Assembly: GCA_963786945.1 (NCBI GenBank)
Contig: CAWBAO010000003.1
Span: 124,001 to 188,000 of the forward strand
DNA length: 64,000 nucleotides
Reading direction: 5' to 3'
Source: JADKCZ01 sp963786945
GTDB taxonomy: Bacteria > Myxococcota > Myxococcia > Myxococcales > Anaeromyxobacteraceae
Shown: positions 39,578 to 51,797 of the stretch, one piece after another
How the letters are laid out: the number at the start of each line of letters is the position of its first letter
Numbering within the stretch: position 1 is the first letter of the stretch
Position numbers and translations under genes: made by a program
The notes under the pieces: model-generated
Seen by the model: only the letters and a program-made list of their open reading frames with translations
Database searches by the model: none
Told to the model about the DNA's origin: nothing

Positions 39578-40835
39578 GGGCGCCGCCGAGCAGCGCCGCC
39601 TGCCGTTCGGCCGGCGGGTGATGCTCTTCCTGGCCGTGCTGGGGCCCGGCCTGATCACCGCCAGCGTGGACAACGACGCCGGCGGCATCACCACCTACTC
39701 GGTCGCCGGCGCCAGCTGGGGCTACGACCTGCTCTGGACCCTCATCCCCATCACCATCGCCCTGATCGTGGTGCAGGAGATGAGCGCCCGCATGGGCGTG
39801 GTCACCGGCAAGGGGCTCTCCGACCTGATCCGCGAGAACTTCGGCGTCCGGATCACCTTCTGGATGTCGATCGCCCTGATCGTCGCCAACCTCGGCAACG
39901 TCATCGCCGAGTTCGCCGGGGTGGCCGCCAGCCTGCAGATCTTCGGCGTGCCCATCTGGCTCTCGGTCCCGGCCTCGGCGCTGGCGGTCTGGCTGCTGGT
40001 GCTGAAGGGGACCTACCGCTCGGTGGAGAAGTTCTTCCTGGTGGCGTCGATCTTCTACGTCGCCTACCCCATCACCCTGTTCTTCGCCAAGCCGGACTGG
40101 GGGACCATCGGCACCGCGCTGGTGGTGCCGCGCCTCCACACCGACGGCGTGTACATCGCCATGCTCATCGGCATGGTGGGCACCACCATCGCCCCCTGGA
40201 TGCAGTTCTACCTGCAGGCGGCGGTGGTGGAGAAGGGCATCAAGCCGGAGCAGTACGGACTGTCGCGGCTCGACGTGATCGCCGGCTGCGTGGTCACCGA
40301 CGTGGTGGCCTTCGCCATCGTGGTGGCCTGCGCCGCCACCCTCCACGCCGCCGGGGTCCAGGTGGAGTCGGCCGGGCAGGCCGCCATGGCGCTGGAGCCG
40401 CTGGCCGGCCGGTACGCCTCCTGGCTCTTCGCCTTCGGCCTCTTCAACGCCAGCTTCTTCGCGGCCGCCATCCTGCCGCTCTCCACCGCCTACTACGTCT
40501 GCGAGGCCTTCGGCTGGGAGTCGGGCGTGGACCGGAAGTACGGCGAGGCCCGGCAGTTCTACTGGCTCTACACCTCGATCCTGGTGATCGGCGCGGCGGT
40601 GGTGCTCTGGCCGAAGCTGCCGCTGGTGCCCATCATGCTGGTGTCCCAGGTCCTCAACGGCATGCTCCTGCCCTTCATCCTGGTCTTCATGCTCATCCTC
40701 ATCAACAAGGAGAAGCTGATGGGGGCGTGGCGGAACGGCCGCTGGTTCAACGGCGTGGCCTGGACCCTCACCGGGGTGATGGTGGTGCTGACCGCCTGGC
40801 TGGTGATCATCAGCGTCCGCGACCTGCTGGCGTGA
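39567..40835 (+). CDS. NRAMP-related metal transporter, probably Mg2+-selective (NRMT type)
   Basis: A 422-residue transporter with 11 helices. Helix 1 has GPGLITASVDNDAGG (residues about 26-40), in place of the canonical DPGN of NRAMP. Helix 6 has GTTIAPWMQFYLQ, where the metal-binding Met of the MPH motif is replaced by Ala 209. Replacing this soft ligand is the known hallmark of NRAMP-related magnesium transporters. The gene overlaps the upstream MgtE-N/CBS gene by 11 bases. This fits Mg2+ uptake or export gated by a Mg2+-sensing partner. Confidence 0.82.
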   Translation: MAAEGAAEQRRLPFGRRVMLFLAVLGPGLITASVDNDAGGITTYSVAGASWGYDLLWTLIPITIALIVVQEMSARMGVVTGKGLSDLIRENFGVRITFWMSIALIVANLGNVIAEFAGVAASLQIFGVPIWLSVPASALAVWLLVLKGTYRSVEKFFLVASIFYVAYPITLFFAKPDWGTIGTALVVPRLHTDGVYIAMLIGMVGTTIAPWMQFYLQAAVVEKGIKPEQYGLSRLDVIAGCVVTDVVAFAIVVACAATLHAAGVQVESAGQAAMALEPLAGRYASWLFAFGLFNASFFAAAILPLSTAYYVCEAFGWESGVDRKYGEARQFYWLYTSILVIGAAVVLWPKLPLVPIMLVSQVLNGMLLPFILVFMLILINKEKLMGAWRNGRWFNGVAWTLTGVMVVLTAWLVIISVRDLLA

Positions 40836-40856
40836 CGGGCCGCCCCGGCGCCGCCG

Positions 40857-44881
<4,025 letters not shown>

Positions 44882-44888
<7 letters not shown>

Positions 44889-46012
44889 CTGGCGTGGACG
44901 ATAGCGGCAGTCGGCCGGCTTGGCTCTCACCCGGAGCGCGGGCCCCGGCCCGGTACGTCGATATCGACGACCGGACCACCGCGGCCGAGGCCCTGGCCAG
45001 GGTCCGCGGCGGCGCGACGCTGATCTACCGCGGCGACTACCGGAACGCCCGACAATTGCTGGCGGCCATGGGGCGCCGGCTGGGCGGGCGGTCGGCCCGG
45101 CCGGGCGGTCCGCGCAGCCTGCGCGACCTGTTCCTGGAGGAGCGGCGCCGGCAGCGGCTGGAGCACGAGACGCTGTCCCGGCTGGCGGTCCCCATCGAGG
45201 CGGGCCAGGCCGGGCCGCGGGTGGCCCTCCGGAACGCCCCCGAGGTGGCCGAGGCCCTCACCGAGGCGCTGGGGGCGGCCATCCCCCTGCCCGGCGCCCT
45301 CCCCTTGCGGGACCTGCTGGGGATGATCGGGGCCCAGGAGTGGCGCCGCAAGGGGGTCGAGGTGCCGTCGCTGGGCGCCCACCTGCGGACGCGCTGGGGG
45401 GTCTTCGCGCCGGTGCGGGGCGAGCACGTCGAGCTCACCGCCGAGGCGGTCAGGCGCTGGCCGGTGGCGGGGAAGCGGGCCCTCGACGTCGGCACCGGGA
45501 CCGGCGTGCTGGCGCTGCTGCTGGCCCGGGCCGGCGCCCGGGTCACCGCCACCGACCTGGCCCCGGCGGCGGTCGCCTGCGCGCGGGAGAACGCCGCCCG
45601 GCTCGGGCTGGCCGAGCGCATCGAGGTGGTCGAGGCCGACCTCTTCCCCGCCGGGCGCTTCGACGTCGTGGTCTGCAACCCGCCCTGGCTGCCGCACGAG
45701 GCGGTGACCCCGCTCGACCGGGCGGTCTACGACCCGGGAGGCCGGTTCCTGGCCCGGCTCCTCGAAGGGCTGGCGGCACACCTGGCCCCCGGCGGCGAGG
45801 GGTGGCTCATCCTCTCCGACCTGGCGGAGCGGCTCGGGCTGCGCGCCGAAGGCGAGCTGGAGCGGCAGCTGGCGGCGGCGGGGCTCGAGGTGGCCGGCGG
45901 GATCGAGGCGACTCCCCGCCACCCGCGCAGCCGCGATCCCGGCGACCCGCTCCATCAGGCCCGCTCCCGGGAGGTGACGGCGCTGCGTCGCCTGGTGGCC
46001 ACCCCGGGGTGA
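44882..46012 (+). CDS. Class I SAM-dependent methyltransferase of the HemK/RlmG type
   Basis: The protein is 376 residues long, with a SAM-binding motif ALDVGTGTGVLALLLARAGA near 195-214, a D-x-A motif (ATDLAPAAV) and the catalytic VVCNPPWLP, the N-P-P-[WY] signature of N- and C5-type methyltransferases acting on nucleic acid bases or glutamine. An N-terminal domain of about 180 residues with YRGDYRNARQLLAAMGRR precedes it. The target (rRNA, tRNA or release factor) is not fixed. The only in-frame starts are GTG 44882 and GTG 44894; the first overlaps the sucA start codon on the other strand. Confidence 0.7.
44898..44903 (-). promoter_or_regulatory. -10 hexamer TATCGT of sucAB (leaderless type)
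   Basis: On the minus strand TATCGT is followed by nine bases and then ATG of sucA. It lies inside the 5' end of the divergent methyltransferase gene, so the two 5' ends overlap. Confidence 0.45.
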
Positions 46013-46084
46013 ACCCCCTTTTCGCGTTGCCGGCCGCGTGATGGTCGCGCATACCAACGGGCTGCACCGCACCTGGAGGTCACC

Positions 46085-46639
46085 ATGGCGTTCCTCGCGC
46101 AGCTCTGGATGCCGATCGTCGTCTCGGCCGTGCTGGTCTTCGTGGTCGCGGCCATCACCCACATGCTGATCCCGGCCCGCCAGACCGAGTGGGGCCACCT
46201 CGCCAGGGAGGGCGCGCTGCAGGAGGCGCTGCGCGGCGCCAAGCCGGGGCTCTACGGCTTCCCCATGCCGGCCGACCCGGGGCAGCGCGGCAAGCCGTCG
46301 GCGCTGCAGCGCTGGGCCGAGGGGCCCTCGGGCTGGCTGGCGCTGGTCCACCCGGGGCCCATCAACATGGGCCGCAACCTCGCCCTCTCGCTGCTGATGA
46401 ACCTGTTCGTCTCGATGATGGCCGCCTACATCGCCGCCCACGCCCTGGGCGTGGCGCCGCACTACCGGGCCGTCTTCCGGATCGTCGGCGCCATCGGCTT
46501 CCTGGCCTACGCCGTCGGTCCCATCTACGAGGCCATCTGGTTCTGGAAGCCGGTGCGATCCCTGGCCTATACCGCGGTGGACGCCCTGCTCTACGGGCTG
46601 GTCATGGGCGGCACCTTCGGCTGGCTCTGGCCGAGGTAG
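46085..46639 (+). CDS. Conserved membrane protein of unknown function
   Basis: A 184-residue protein with four likely transmembrane segments: MPIVVSAVLVFVVAAITHML, LALSLLMNLFVSMMAAYIAA, FRIVGAIGFLAYAVGP and DALLYGLVMGGTFGWLW. A loop with WGHLAREGALQEAL and GLYGFPMPADPGQ lies between the first two. The family is known from many proteobacteria as an uncharacterised membrane protein. A GGAGG Shine-Dalgarno (CTGGAGGTCACC) precedes ATG 46085. The gene stands alone after the methyltransferase with 72 bases between. Confidence 0.6.
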   Translation: MAFLAQLWMPIVVSAVLVFVVAAITHMLIPARQTEWGHLAREGALQEALRGAKPGLYGFPMPADPGQRGKPSALQRWAEGPSGWLALVHPGPINMGRNLALSLLMNLFVSMMAAYIAAHALGVAPHYRAVFRIVGAIGFLAYAVGPIYEAIWFWKPVRSLAYTAVDALLYGLVMGGTFGWLWPR

Positions 46640-46676
46640 GCGCGGGGCCGGCGCGCCGGCCCGCCCCCGGGCTGGT

Positions 46677-47243
46677 TCACGGCGCCGAGAACCCGGCCGG
46701 CGGGATCCCCAGCGACTGGACCAGCCGCGCCCAGTAGTTCACCTGCGCCGCGGTGGTCGCCAGCACCACCAGCTCGCGCTCGGTGAAGGTGCGCTGCAGC
46801 TCGGCGACGAGGTCGGGGGGGAAGCGCAGCGGCGTCTGCGACGCCAGCCGCGCGTACCGGACCGCCAGGCGCTCCAGCGCGGACAGGCTCTGGATGGCGT
46901 CGGTCCCGGCCTGTGTCCGCAGCGCCTCCAGCTCCTGGTCGGTCACGCCCGCCTCCAGGTGCTGGTGGGCGTTCATGTCGGCGCAGAACGGGCAGGCGGT
47001 GGCGAAGGAGGCGGCCAGCCTGACCAGCTTCAGCATCCGCCGGTCGATCCGCCCGTCCTGGTGGGCCACCGTCGCCTCGAGGACGCCGGCTCCGAGGGCG
47101 GCGCGCGGGTACCAGGCCAGGAGGCGGGCCGGCAGCAGCCGCTTCCCGGTGATCCGCTCTGCCAGGCGGGTGGCGAGCCGGAGGAGGAGCGGCGGGCGCA
47201 GGGGCGGGTCGATGAAGGCCCCGGACGAGGGTGGAGCGGACAT
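46677..47243 (-). CDS. Carboxymuconolactone decarboxylase/AhpD-like protein
   Basis: A 188-residue helical protein. ACPFCADMNAHQHLEAG near 77-93 is the CxxC-x5-H redox motif of AhpD-type peroxidatic proteins. EALRTQAG and RELVVLATTAAQVNYWARLVQSLG fit the rest of the fold. AhpD-like members act as alkylhydroperoxidases with an electron donor; others have different or unknown chemistry. It starts at ATG 47243, four bases downstream of the stop of the epimerase gene, so it is part of one transcript with it. Confidence 0.8.
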   Translation of the reverse strand: MSAPPSSGAFIDPPLRPPLLLRLATRLAERITGKRLLPARLLAWYPRAALGAGVLEATVAHQDGRIDRRMLKLVRLAASFATACPFCADMNAHQHLEAGVTDQELEALRTQAGTDAIQSLSALERLAVRYARLASQTPLRFPPDLVAELQRTFTERELVVLATTAAQVNYWARLVQSLGIPPAGFSAP

Positions 47244-47247
47244 GTCC

Positions 47248-48261
47248 CTACCCGGCCTCGAGCGCCTTCAGCTCCGGCGTGGTCGGCCGCAGCTTCCGGG
47301 TCTGGACGTACCAGCGGAGCGTGTCGCGGACCGTCTCGTCGAACGGCCGGATGGTGTAGCCGAGCTCGCGCTGCGCCTTGGCGCTGGTGACGAAGGTGTA
47401 GAGCGCGCTGGCCCGCAGCAGGTCGGGGTGGATGGCCGGCGCGGGCACGCCGATGGCGCCCAGCACCCCCAGGGCGCGCAGGGCCACCGACGCCAGGGCA
47501 TAGGGGACGCGCTGCGGGGCCGGCACGCCCGCCATGCGGCAGACCCGCCCCACCATCTCGTCCATGGTCAGGTTGTGGCCGCCCAGGATGTAGGCCTCGC
47601 CCACCCGCCCCCGCTCCAGCGCCTGCACGTGGCCGCGCGCCACGTCGCGCACGTCGCAGTAGCTGGCGCCGCCCTGCACGTAGATGGGGAGCCTCCTGCG
47701 GACCAGCGCCGCCACGATCGACGCCGAGGAGCGGTAGATGTCGCCCGGGCCCAGCACCACGGAGGGGCGCACCACCACCAGCGGCAGCCCGCGGGCGGCC
47801 AGGTCGAAGGCCGTCTCCTCCCCGCGCTTCTTGGAGATGAAGTAGGCGAGCCCGAGGGTCTCGGCGCTCGAGGTGGTCTCCTCGTCCATGACCCGCGGCA
47901 CCCGGCCGCCGCCCAGCACGGAGGTCGACGAGGTGAGCACCGCCCGGGCGACACCGGCCGCCAGCGCCGCCCCCAGCACCACCTCCACGCCGCCGGCGTT
48001 GACCGCCAGCAGCTGCTTCCGGTCGCCGCGGACGTCGGCCAGGCCCGCGGCGTGGACCACCGCGTCGCGGCCGCGCAGCGCCTCCTCCACGCTGGGCCGA
48101 TCCAGCACGTCGCCACGCACCAGCTCCACCCGGGCGGTGTCGAGGTTGGAGAGATCCGAGGTGGGACGGACCAGGGCCCGGACGGCGTGGCCGCGGCCGA
48201 GCAGCTCGGCCACCACGGCGCTGCCGACGAGCCCGGTGGCGCCGGTGACGAGGACGTTCAT
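47248..48261 (-). CDS. NAD(P)-dependent epimerase/dehydratase (extended SDR)
   Basis: A 337-residue extended SDR. GATGLVGSAVVAELLGRGH near 7-25 binds NAD(P), and the catalytic pair lies in AYFISKKRGEE near 139-143 (Tyr-x-x-x-Lys). It resembles the hopanoid-associated sugar epimerase and dihydroflavonol-reductase-like branch (VQGGASYCDVRDVARGHVQA, YILGGHNLTMDEM). The substrate could be a nucleotide sugar or a steroid-like alcohol. ATG 48261 is 13 bases after the stop of the response regulator gene, which lies upstream in the same direction. Confidence 0.8.
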   Translation of the reverse strand: MNVLVTGATGLVGSAVVAELLGRGHAVRALVRPTSDLSNLDTARVELVRGDVLDRPSVEEALRGRDAVVHAAGLADVRGDRKQLLAVNAGGVEVVLGAALAAGVARAVLTSSTSVLGGGRVPRVMDEETTSSAETLGLAYFISKKRGEETAFDLAARGLPLVVVRPSVVLGPGDIYRSSASIVAALVRRRLPIYVQGGASYCDVRDVARGHVQALERGRVGEAYILGGHNLTMDEMVGRVCRMAGVPAPQRVPYALASVALRALGVLGAIGVPAPAIHPDLLRASALYTFVTSAKAQRELGYTIRPFDETVRDTLRWYVQTRKLRPTTPELKALEAG

Positions 48262-48274
48262 GGTGCGCAGTCTC

Positions 48275-48646
48275 CTACGCCTGGCCTCGTGAACGGAAGC
48301 GCTGCACCAGCGCCAGCAGCTCGTCCAGCTCGAAGGGCTTCTGCAGCACCGCGTCGGCCGCCGCGACCGCGCCGCCGCTGGGCCGGGTGCCGGACATGAG
48401 CACCACCGGGAGGGCCCGGGTGGCCTCGTCGGTGCGCAGCCGGTCCAGGAACTGGCCGCCGTTCATCCCCGGCATGTACAGGTCGACGAGGACCACGTCG
48501 GGGCGGCGCACCGCCAGCCGCGCCAGCCCCTCGGCGCCGTCCCCCGCCACGTCCACGCAGAATCCCTCGGATCGGAGGAAGTCCGACAGCGCCTCACGGA
48601 TCCCCGCGTCGTCCTCGATGACGAGAATCGTCCCGGCGTCCCCCAC
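48275..48646 (-). CDS. Single-domain response regulator
   Basis: A 123-residue CheY-like receiver. The acidic pair EDD is at 11-13, the phosphoacceptor Asp is D55 in VLVDLYMPGMNG, the Thr/Ser site is LMSGT and the conserved Lys is in LQKPFELDE. There is no output domain, so it acts by protein contact. No histidine kinase is adjacent. GTG 48646 follows a TAGAGT hexamer by six bases without a Shine-Dalgarno. It heads an apparent operon with the epimerase and AhpD-like genes. Confidence 0.9.
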   Translation of the reverse strand: MGDAGTILVIEDDAGIREALSDFLRSEGFCVDVAGDGAEGLARLAVRRPDVVLVDLYMPGMNGGQFLDRLRTDEATRALPVVLMSGTRPSGGAVAAADAVLQKPFELDELLALVQRFRSRGQA

Positions 48647-48652
48647 GCGGCG

Positions 48653-48658
48653 ACTCTA
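48653..48658 (-). promoter_or_regulatory. -10 hexamer TAGAGT of the response regulator gene
   Basis: On the minus strand TAGAGT is followed by six bases and the GTG start. It is the same hexamer and spacing as before the MFS exporter at 30773. Confidence 0.5.
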
Positions 48659-48690
48659 CCATCGCGTCGCCGCGGCTTCTCGCCGCACCC

Positions 48691-50631
48691 TCAGCCGCCG
48701 GGCCTGAACCGCCGCTCGATCCGCGTCCGCAGCAGCTCCAGCAGCCCCTCCTCGGCCAGCCCCGCCTCCGGGGCGAGCCGGATGGAGAGCCCGCGCAGCC
48801 CCGCCACGGCGGCCCCGGGGGCCAGGGGCCTGGAGCGGCCCCCCGGCGCGAGCCGCAGGGCCCGCCGCGGCACCGGCGCCTCGTAGGGCTCGAGGTAGAG
48901 CTCGGCGAAGCGCGCCAGCAGGTCCCGCGCCGTCAACGACTCCCGCTCCGGCGGCAGGAGCTGGAAGCCGAGCGTCGCCCCGCCCAGGGTCACCGGCTGC
49001 TCGGCCACCAGGCCCAGCGCCAGCGAGATGGGCGCCAGCGCCTCCAGCCCCTCGGCCTCGCCGTAGCGCCAGTAGCTCCGCAGCAGGCCGCCGCAGCGCG
49101 GGCAGACCACGCCGTGGCGCTCGTCGAGACCGCGGGTCCGGAGGAGGTGGAGCCCCAGCACCGGCCTGCGGCACCGCCGGCACCTCGCCTCCGGCCCGAG
49201 CGCCCCGAGGACCCGGCGCGCCACCCCGGCCACGGCGCCGTGCTCCAGCGCCAGCCGGACGCCGGCGGCCAGCTCGGCCCCGGCCAGCTGCGGCCCGGCC
49301 ACCACCTCCTCCGGCCCGAGCCGCGCACCCACCACCACGTGGCGCGGCGCGCGCGCCAGGGCCTCGGCGAGCCCCGGCGCCTCCGGCCAGGCCGCGCGCA
49401 TCACCTCCCAGCGCGCCGCCAGCCCCGCGGCCTCGGCCACCGACGGGGGTGGGCGATCGCCGGAGACCTCCAGGAGGAAGGCCAGCACCGTCAGCCCCGC
49501 CTCCCACGGCGAGCCGGTGGCGGCCTCCTCCAGCCAGCGGGCCAGGGCCCGCGCCGGTGCCCCGGCCCGCGCCAGCTCGAGCCGCGCCGCGCTGCGCCGG
49601 ACCAGCGTGCTCTCCGCCAGCGGGTCGAAGGGCCGCCGCGTCACCGCGCCCCCAGGCTTCCGGGTCATCTCGCTCATCGCGTCTCGCCGCTCCTTTCCCA
49701 GCGCCCGTGCCGCCCGGGCCACGGCGTCGAGCCGGGCCAGCGCGTCGGCGCCTGCCGCCGCCGCCTCGGCGACGAGGGCCGCCGCCTCCTCCTCGAGGAA
49801 GTCGCGCCCCGCCGCCCGACGCGCCGCCGCCTCCCGCCACAGCCGCGCCGTCCCGGTCCGCTCCAGCCGGTCGCGCTCCCGGGTGAGCGAGGCGGCCACC
49901 CGCTCCAGCTGCTCGATGCGACGCGCCAGGTGGGCCCGCCGCTCCTCGACCGAGAGCTCGCCCGGCGGCTCGCCGGCGCCCACCTTCTCGGCGATCAGCT
50001 CCAGCGCGGCCTGGTCCTGGGCGACCCAGGCGGCGTTGACGCGCGCCATCAGGTCGCCGAGCCGGTGCCGCTCCTCGTCGCTGCGTGCCAGGTCGGGGTG
50101 GAGCAGCCGGGCCAGGCGCCGGTAGAGCCGCTTCAGCTCGGCCGCCAGCTTCTCGGCGGTCGGCACCTCCACGGGCCGGTCCTCGCCGCCCGCGCCGGTC
50201 GACCCGGGGGGCGGGGCCGCCTCGGGGCCTCCGGCCTCCTCCTCCGTGTCCCGCCGGTCCCAGCTCGCGGCCGACCTCGACCCGGCGCCGGTCCCGCGGC
50301 CTGCGCGCCGCCCGGCCCGCGGCCGGGCCGAGCCGTCGCGGGCCGCCACCCGCGCGCGCTCCCGCTCCAGCCCCTCGGCGAGGGTTCGCAGGCGTCGCAC
50401 CAGCCTCGCGCCGCCCACCAGGGCGGCGTCGGCCGGACCCAGCCGCCGCTCCACCTCCGCCGCGAAGCGCGCCAGCCCGGCCGAGAGCCCCTCCACCTCG
50501 GCGTCGAGGGCCCCGACCCGGGCCAGCAGCTCGGCGACGCGGGCCTGCTCCTCGGCGACCGGATCGGCGCGGGGCGCGCCGACCGGCGCCAACGCCCGGC
50601 GACTGGCCAGCCCGCGCTCCGTGTCGGCCAT
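48691..50631 (-). CDS. Large protein with J-domain-like helix and zinc ribbon, function unknown
   Basis: A 646-residue protein. A coiled-coil-prone N-terminus (about 25-100) and a charged Gly-rich linker are followed by LKRLYRRLARLLHPDLARS near 165-183, which matches the HPD motif of a J-domain, so it may recruit DnaK. The middle is helical with many RERDRLERT-type repeats. Near 505-540 CRRCRRPV and CPRCGGLLRS form a four-cysteine zinc ribbon. I know no family with this exact combination. ATG 50631 was chosen because it precedes the first conserved-looking residues; upstream sequence belongs to the outer-membrane protein region. Confidence 0.55.
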   Translation of the reverse strand: MADTERGLASRRALAPVGAPRADPVAEEQARVAELLARVGALDAEVEGLSAGLARFAAEVERRLGPADAALVGGARLVRRLRTLAEGLERERARVAARDGSARPRAGRRAGRGTGAGSRSAASWDRRDTEEEAGGPEAAPPPGSTGAGGEDRPVEVPTAEKLAAELKRLYRRLARLLHPDLARSDEERHRLGDLMARVNAAWVAQDQAALELIAEKVGAGEPPGELSVEERRAHLARRIEQLERVAASLTRERDRLERTGTARLWREAAARRAAGRDFLEEEAAALVAEAAAAGADALARLDAVARAARALGKERRDAMSEMTRKPGGAVTRRPFDPLAESTLVRRSAARLELARAGAPARALARWLEEAATGSPWEAGLTVLAFLLEVSGDRPPPSVAEAAGLAARWEVMRAAWPEAPGLAEALARAPRHVVVGARLGPEEVVAGPQLAGAELAAGVRLALEHGAVAGVARRVLGALGPEARCRRCRRPVLGLHLLRTRGLDERHGVVCPRCGGLLRSYWRYGEAEGLEALAPISLALGLVAEQPVTLGGATLGFQLLPPERESLTARDLLARFAELYLEPYEAPVPRRALRLAPGGRSRPLAPGAAVAGLRGLSIRLAPEAGLAEEGLLELLRTRIERRFRPGG

Positions 50632-50648
50632 GGGCGTTCCGGTCCCCG

Positions 50649-51284
50649 CTAGAACTCGAGGCCGGCCCCGGCCGAGAGGCCGAAGGTGGTGCCCCCCAGC
50701 TGGTACGGCAGGGCGCTCGAGGTCCCGGACGCCGGGGCCAGGGCCACGTCCTTCTTCACCAGGTCCCAGCGGGCAAAGGCCGCGATCGAGCCGACCACCT
50801 TGAGCCCCGCGAACGGCAGCCGGAGCGTCAGCATGGGCCGCACCCCGAGGTAGGGGAGCCACACCGCGGTGGCCTGGGTGTAGTCGACGCCGCCGTCGCT
50901 GGTGCTGACGTTGGAGATTCGGTGGCCCCCCAGCTCCCCGAGCAGGTCGATGCGGAGCGCCTCGCCCAGCGGCAGCGCGAGGCCGATCTCCGGGGTCAGC
51001 ACCGCGGAGTCGGCCGCGCCGGAGATCTTCCCGGTCTCGTAGAGGACGCCGAGATCGAGCGCGCCGAGCCGCAGCAGGGCCAGTCCGCCCACCATCGAGG
51101 CGCTGTCCGTCAGCATCTCCGCCCCCTGGCTGGCGAGGCCGGCCTGGAGCCCGCCCACGTCGTACCGGGAGACGCCCCAGAGCAGCTGGAGGCCGAGCCC
51201 CCAGGAGTCGTCGGCCCGGGCGGCTGCGGGGAGGGACAGCAGCCCGGCGAGGAGGGCGGCGGCAGGCCATCGCATGGTGGGCAC
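50649..51284 (-). CDS. Small outer-membrane beta-barrel protein
   Basis: A 211-residue protein with a signal peptide (AALLAGLLSLPAAARA) and alternating hydrophobic/polar strands: LGLQLLWGVSRYDVG, LLRLGALDLGVLYETG, VLTPEIGLALPLG and the last strand GTTFGLSAGAGLEF ending in Phe. A C-terminal Phe is the usual signal for the BAM complex. No enzyme motif is present, so it is likely a structural barrel. ATG 51275 (MRWPAAALL) and ATG 51284 are both possible starts; the former gives a standard signal peptide. It ends 17 bases before the J-like protein gene. Confidence 0.65.
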   Translation of the reverse strand: MPTMRWPAAALLAGLLSLPAAARADDSWGLGLQLLWGVSRYDVGGLQAGLASQGAEMLTDSASMVGGLALLRLGALDLGVLYETGKISGAADSAVLTPEIGLALPLGEALRIDLLGELGGHRISNVSTSDGGVDYTQATAVWLPYLGVRPMLTLRLPFAGLKVVGSIAAFARWDLVKKDVALAPASGTSSALPYQLGGTTFGLSAGAGLEF

Positions 51285-51382
51285 CGTGCCAGTCGAGGGC
51301 GGGGCGTCGAGCCTGGATGGAGCACGGGCGGCCTCCCGCTCGGGGAGCGCCGCCCGTCACCAGCATCAGGACCCGGAGGACG

Positions 51383-51616
51383 CTAGGTCTTCTTGGTCTC
51401 TTCCTTCTTCGGCTTGCAGTGATCGCAGGTGCACTTGTCGCCGCACTTGCACTTGCCGTCGGTGGCCTTGTTGCACTGGCAGCCCTTGTCGTCCTTCTTG
51501 TCGGCCTGGGCGGTGGTGGCCTTGGCGTGCGGGCAGTTCTTGCAGTCGTCGCACGCCGAGGCGGGGGCGGCGAAGAGGGTCAGGGCGGCGGCGGCGCCGA
51601 GCAGGTACTTCATCAT
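51383..51616 (-). CDS. Exported cysteine-rich metallothionein-like protein
   Basis: A 77-residue protein (75 if the second Met is used). A signal peptide (YLLGAAAALTLFAAPASA) precedes a mature part of about 52 residues with ten cysteines: ACDDCKNCPH, KGCQCN, and GKCKCGDKCTCDHCK. The C-x-C and C-x-x-C spacing is of the metallothionein type, and two His residues may add ligands. It is also rich in Lys. A signal peptide on such a protein is unusual, because metallothioneins are cytoplasmic. It could buffer zinc, copper or other soft metals in the periplasm. Confidence 0.65.
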   Translation of the reverse strand: MMKYLLGAAAALTLFAAPASACDDCKNCPHAKATTAQADKKDDKGCQCNKATDGKCKCGDKCTCDHCKPKKEETKKT

Positions 51617-51782
51617 GGGCTCTCTCCGTGGATGCGGCCGTGCGCTGCGGCCTTGGGGTGCGCTCGAAAGGGGGGAGGTTACGCGCCCCGGTCGGCGGCT
51701 GTCAACGCGGCGCCGGCCCGCCCGGACCGGATCGGCGGGCGTGGAGGGGCGGGAGCCCCTTGGTGCCCGGGGACCCAGCGGC

Positions 51783-51788
51783 TAGAGT
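51783..51788 (+). promoter_or_regulatory. -10 hexamer TAGAGT of the gene at 51798
   Basis: TAGAGT ends nine bases before ATG 51798, with no Shine-Dalgarno between. Confidence 0.45.
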
Positions 51789-51797
51789 GCGCGGCCG

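Noticed and set aside
35123..39694. A 1523-codon open frame on the minus strand
   Set aside because: It runs antisense through hrpB and the MgtE-like gene, both of which have clear families. The frame is open only because of GC bias.
48656..49840. A 394-codon Gly/Arg/Ala open frame on the minus strand
   Set aside because: It overlaps the J-like/zinc ribbon gene in another frame and is composed almost only of Gly, Ala, Arg and Pro.
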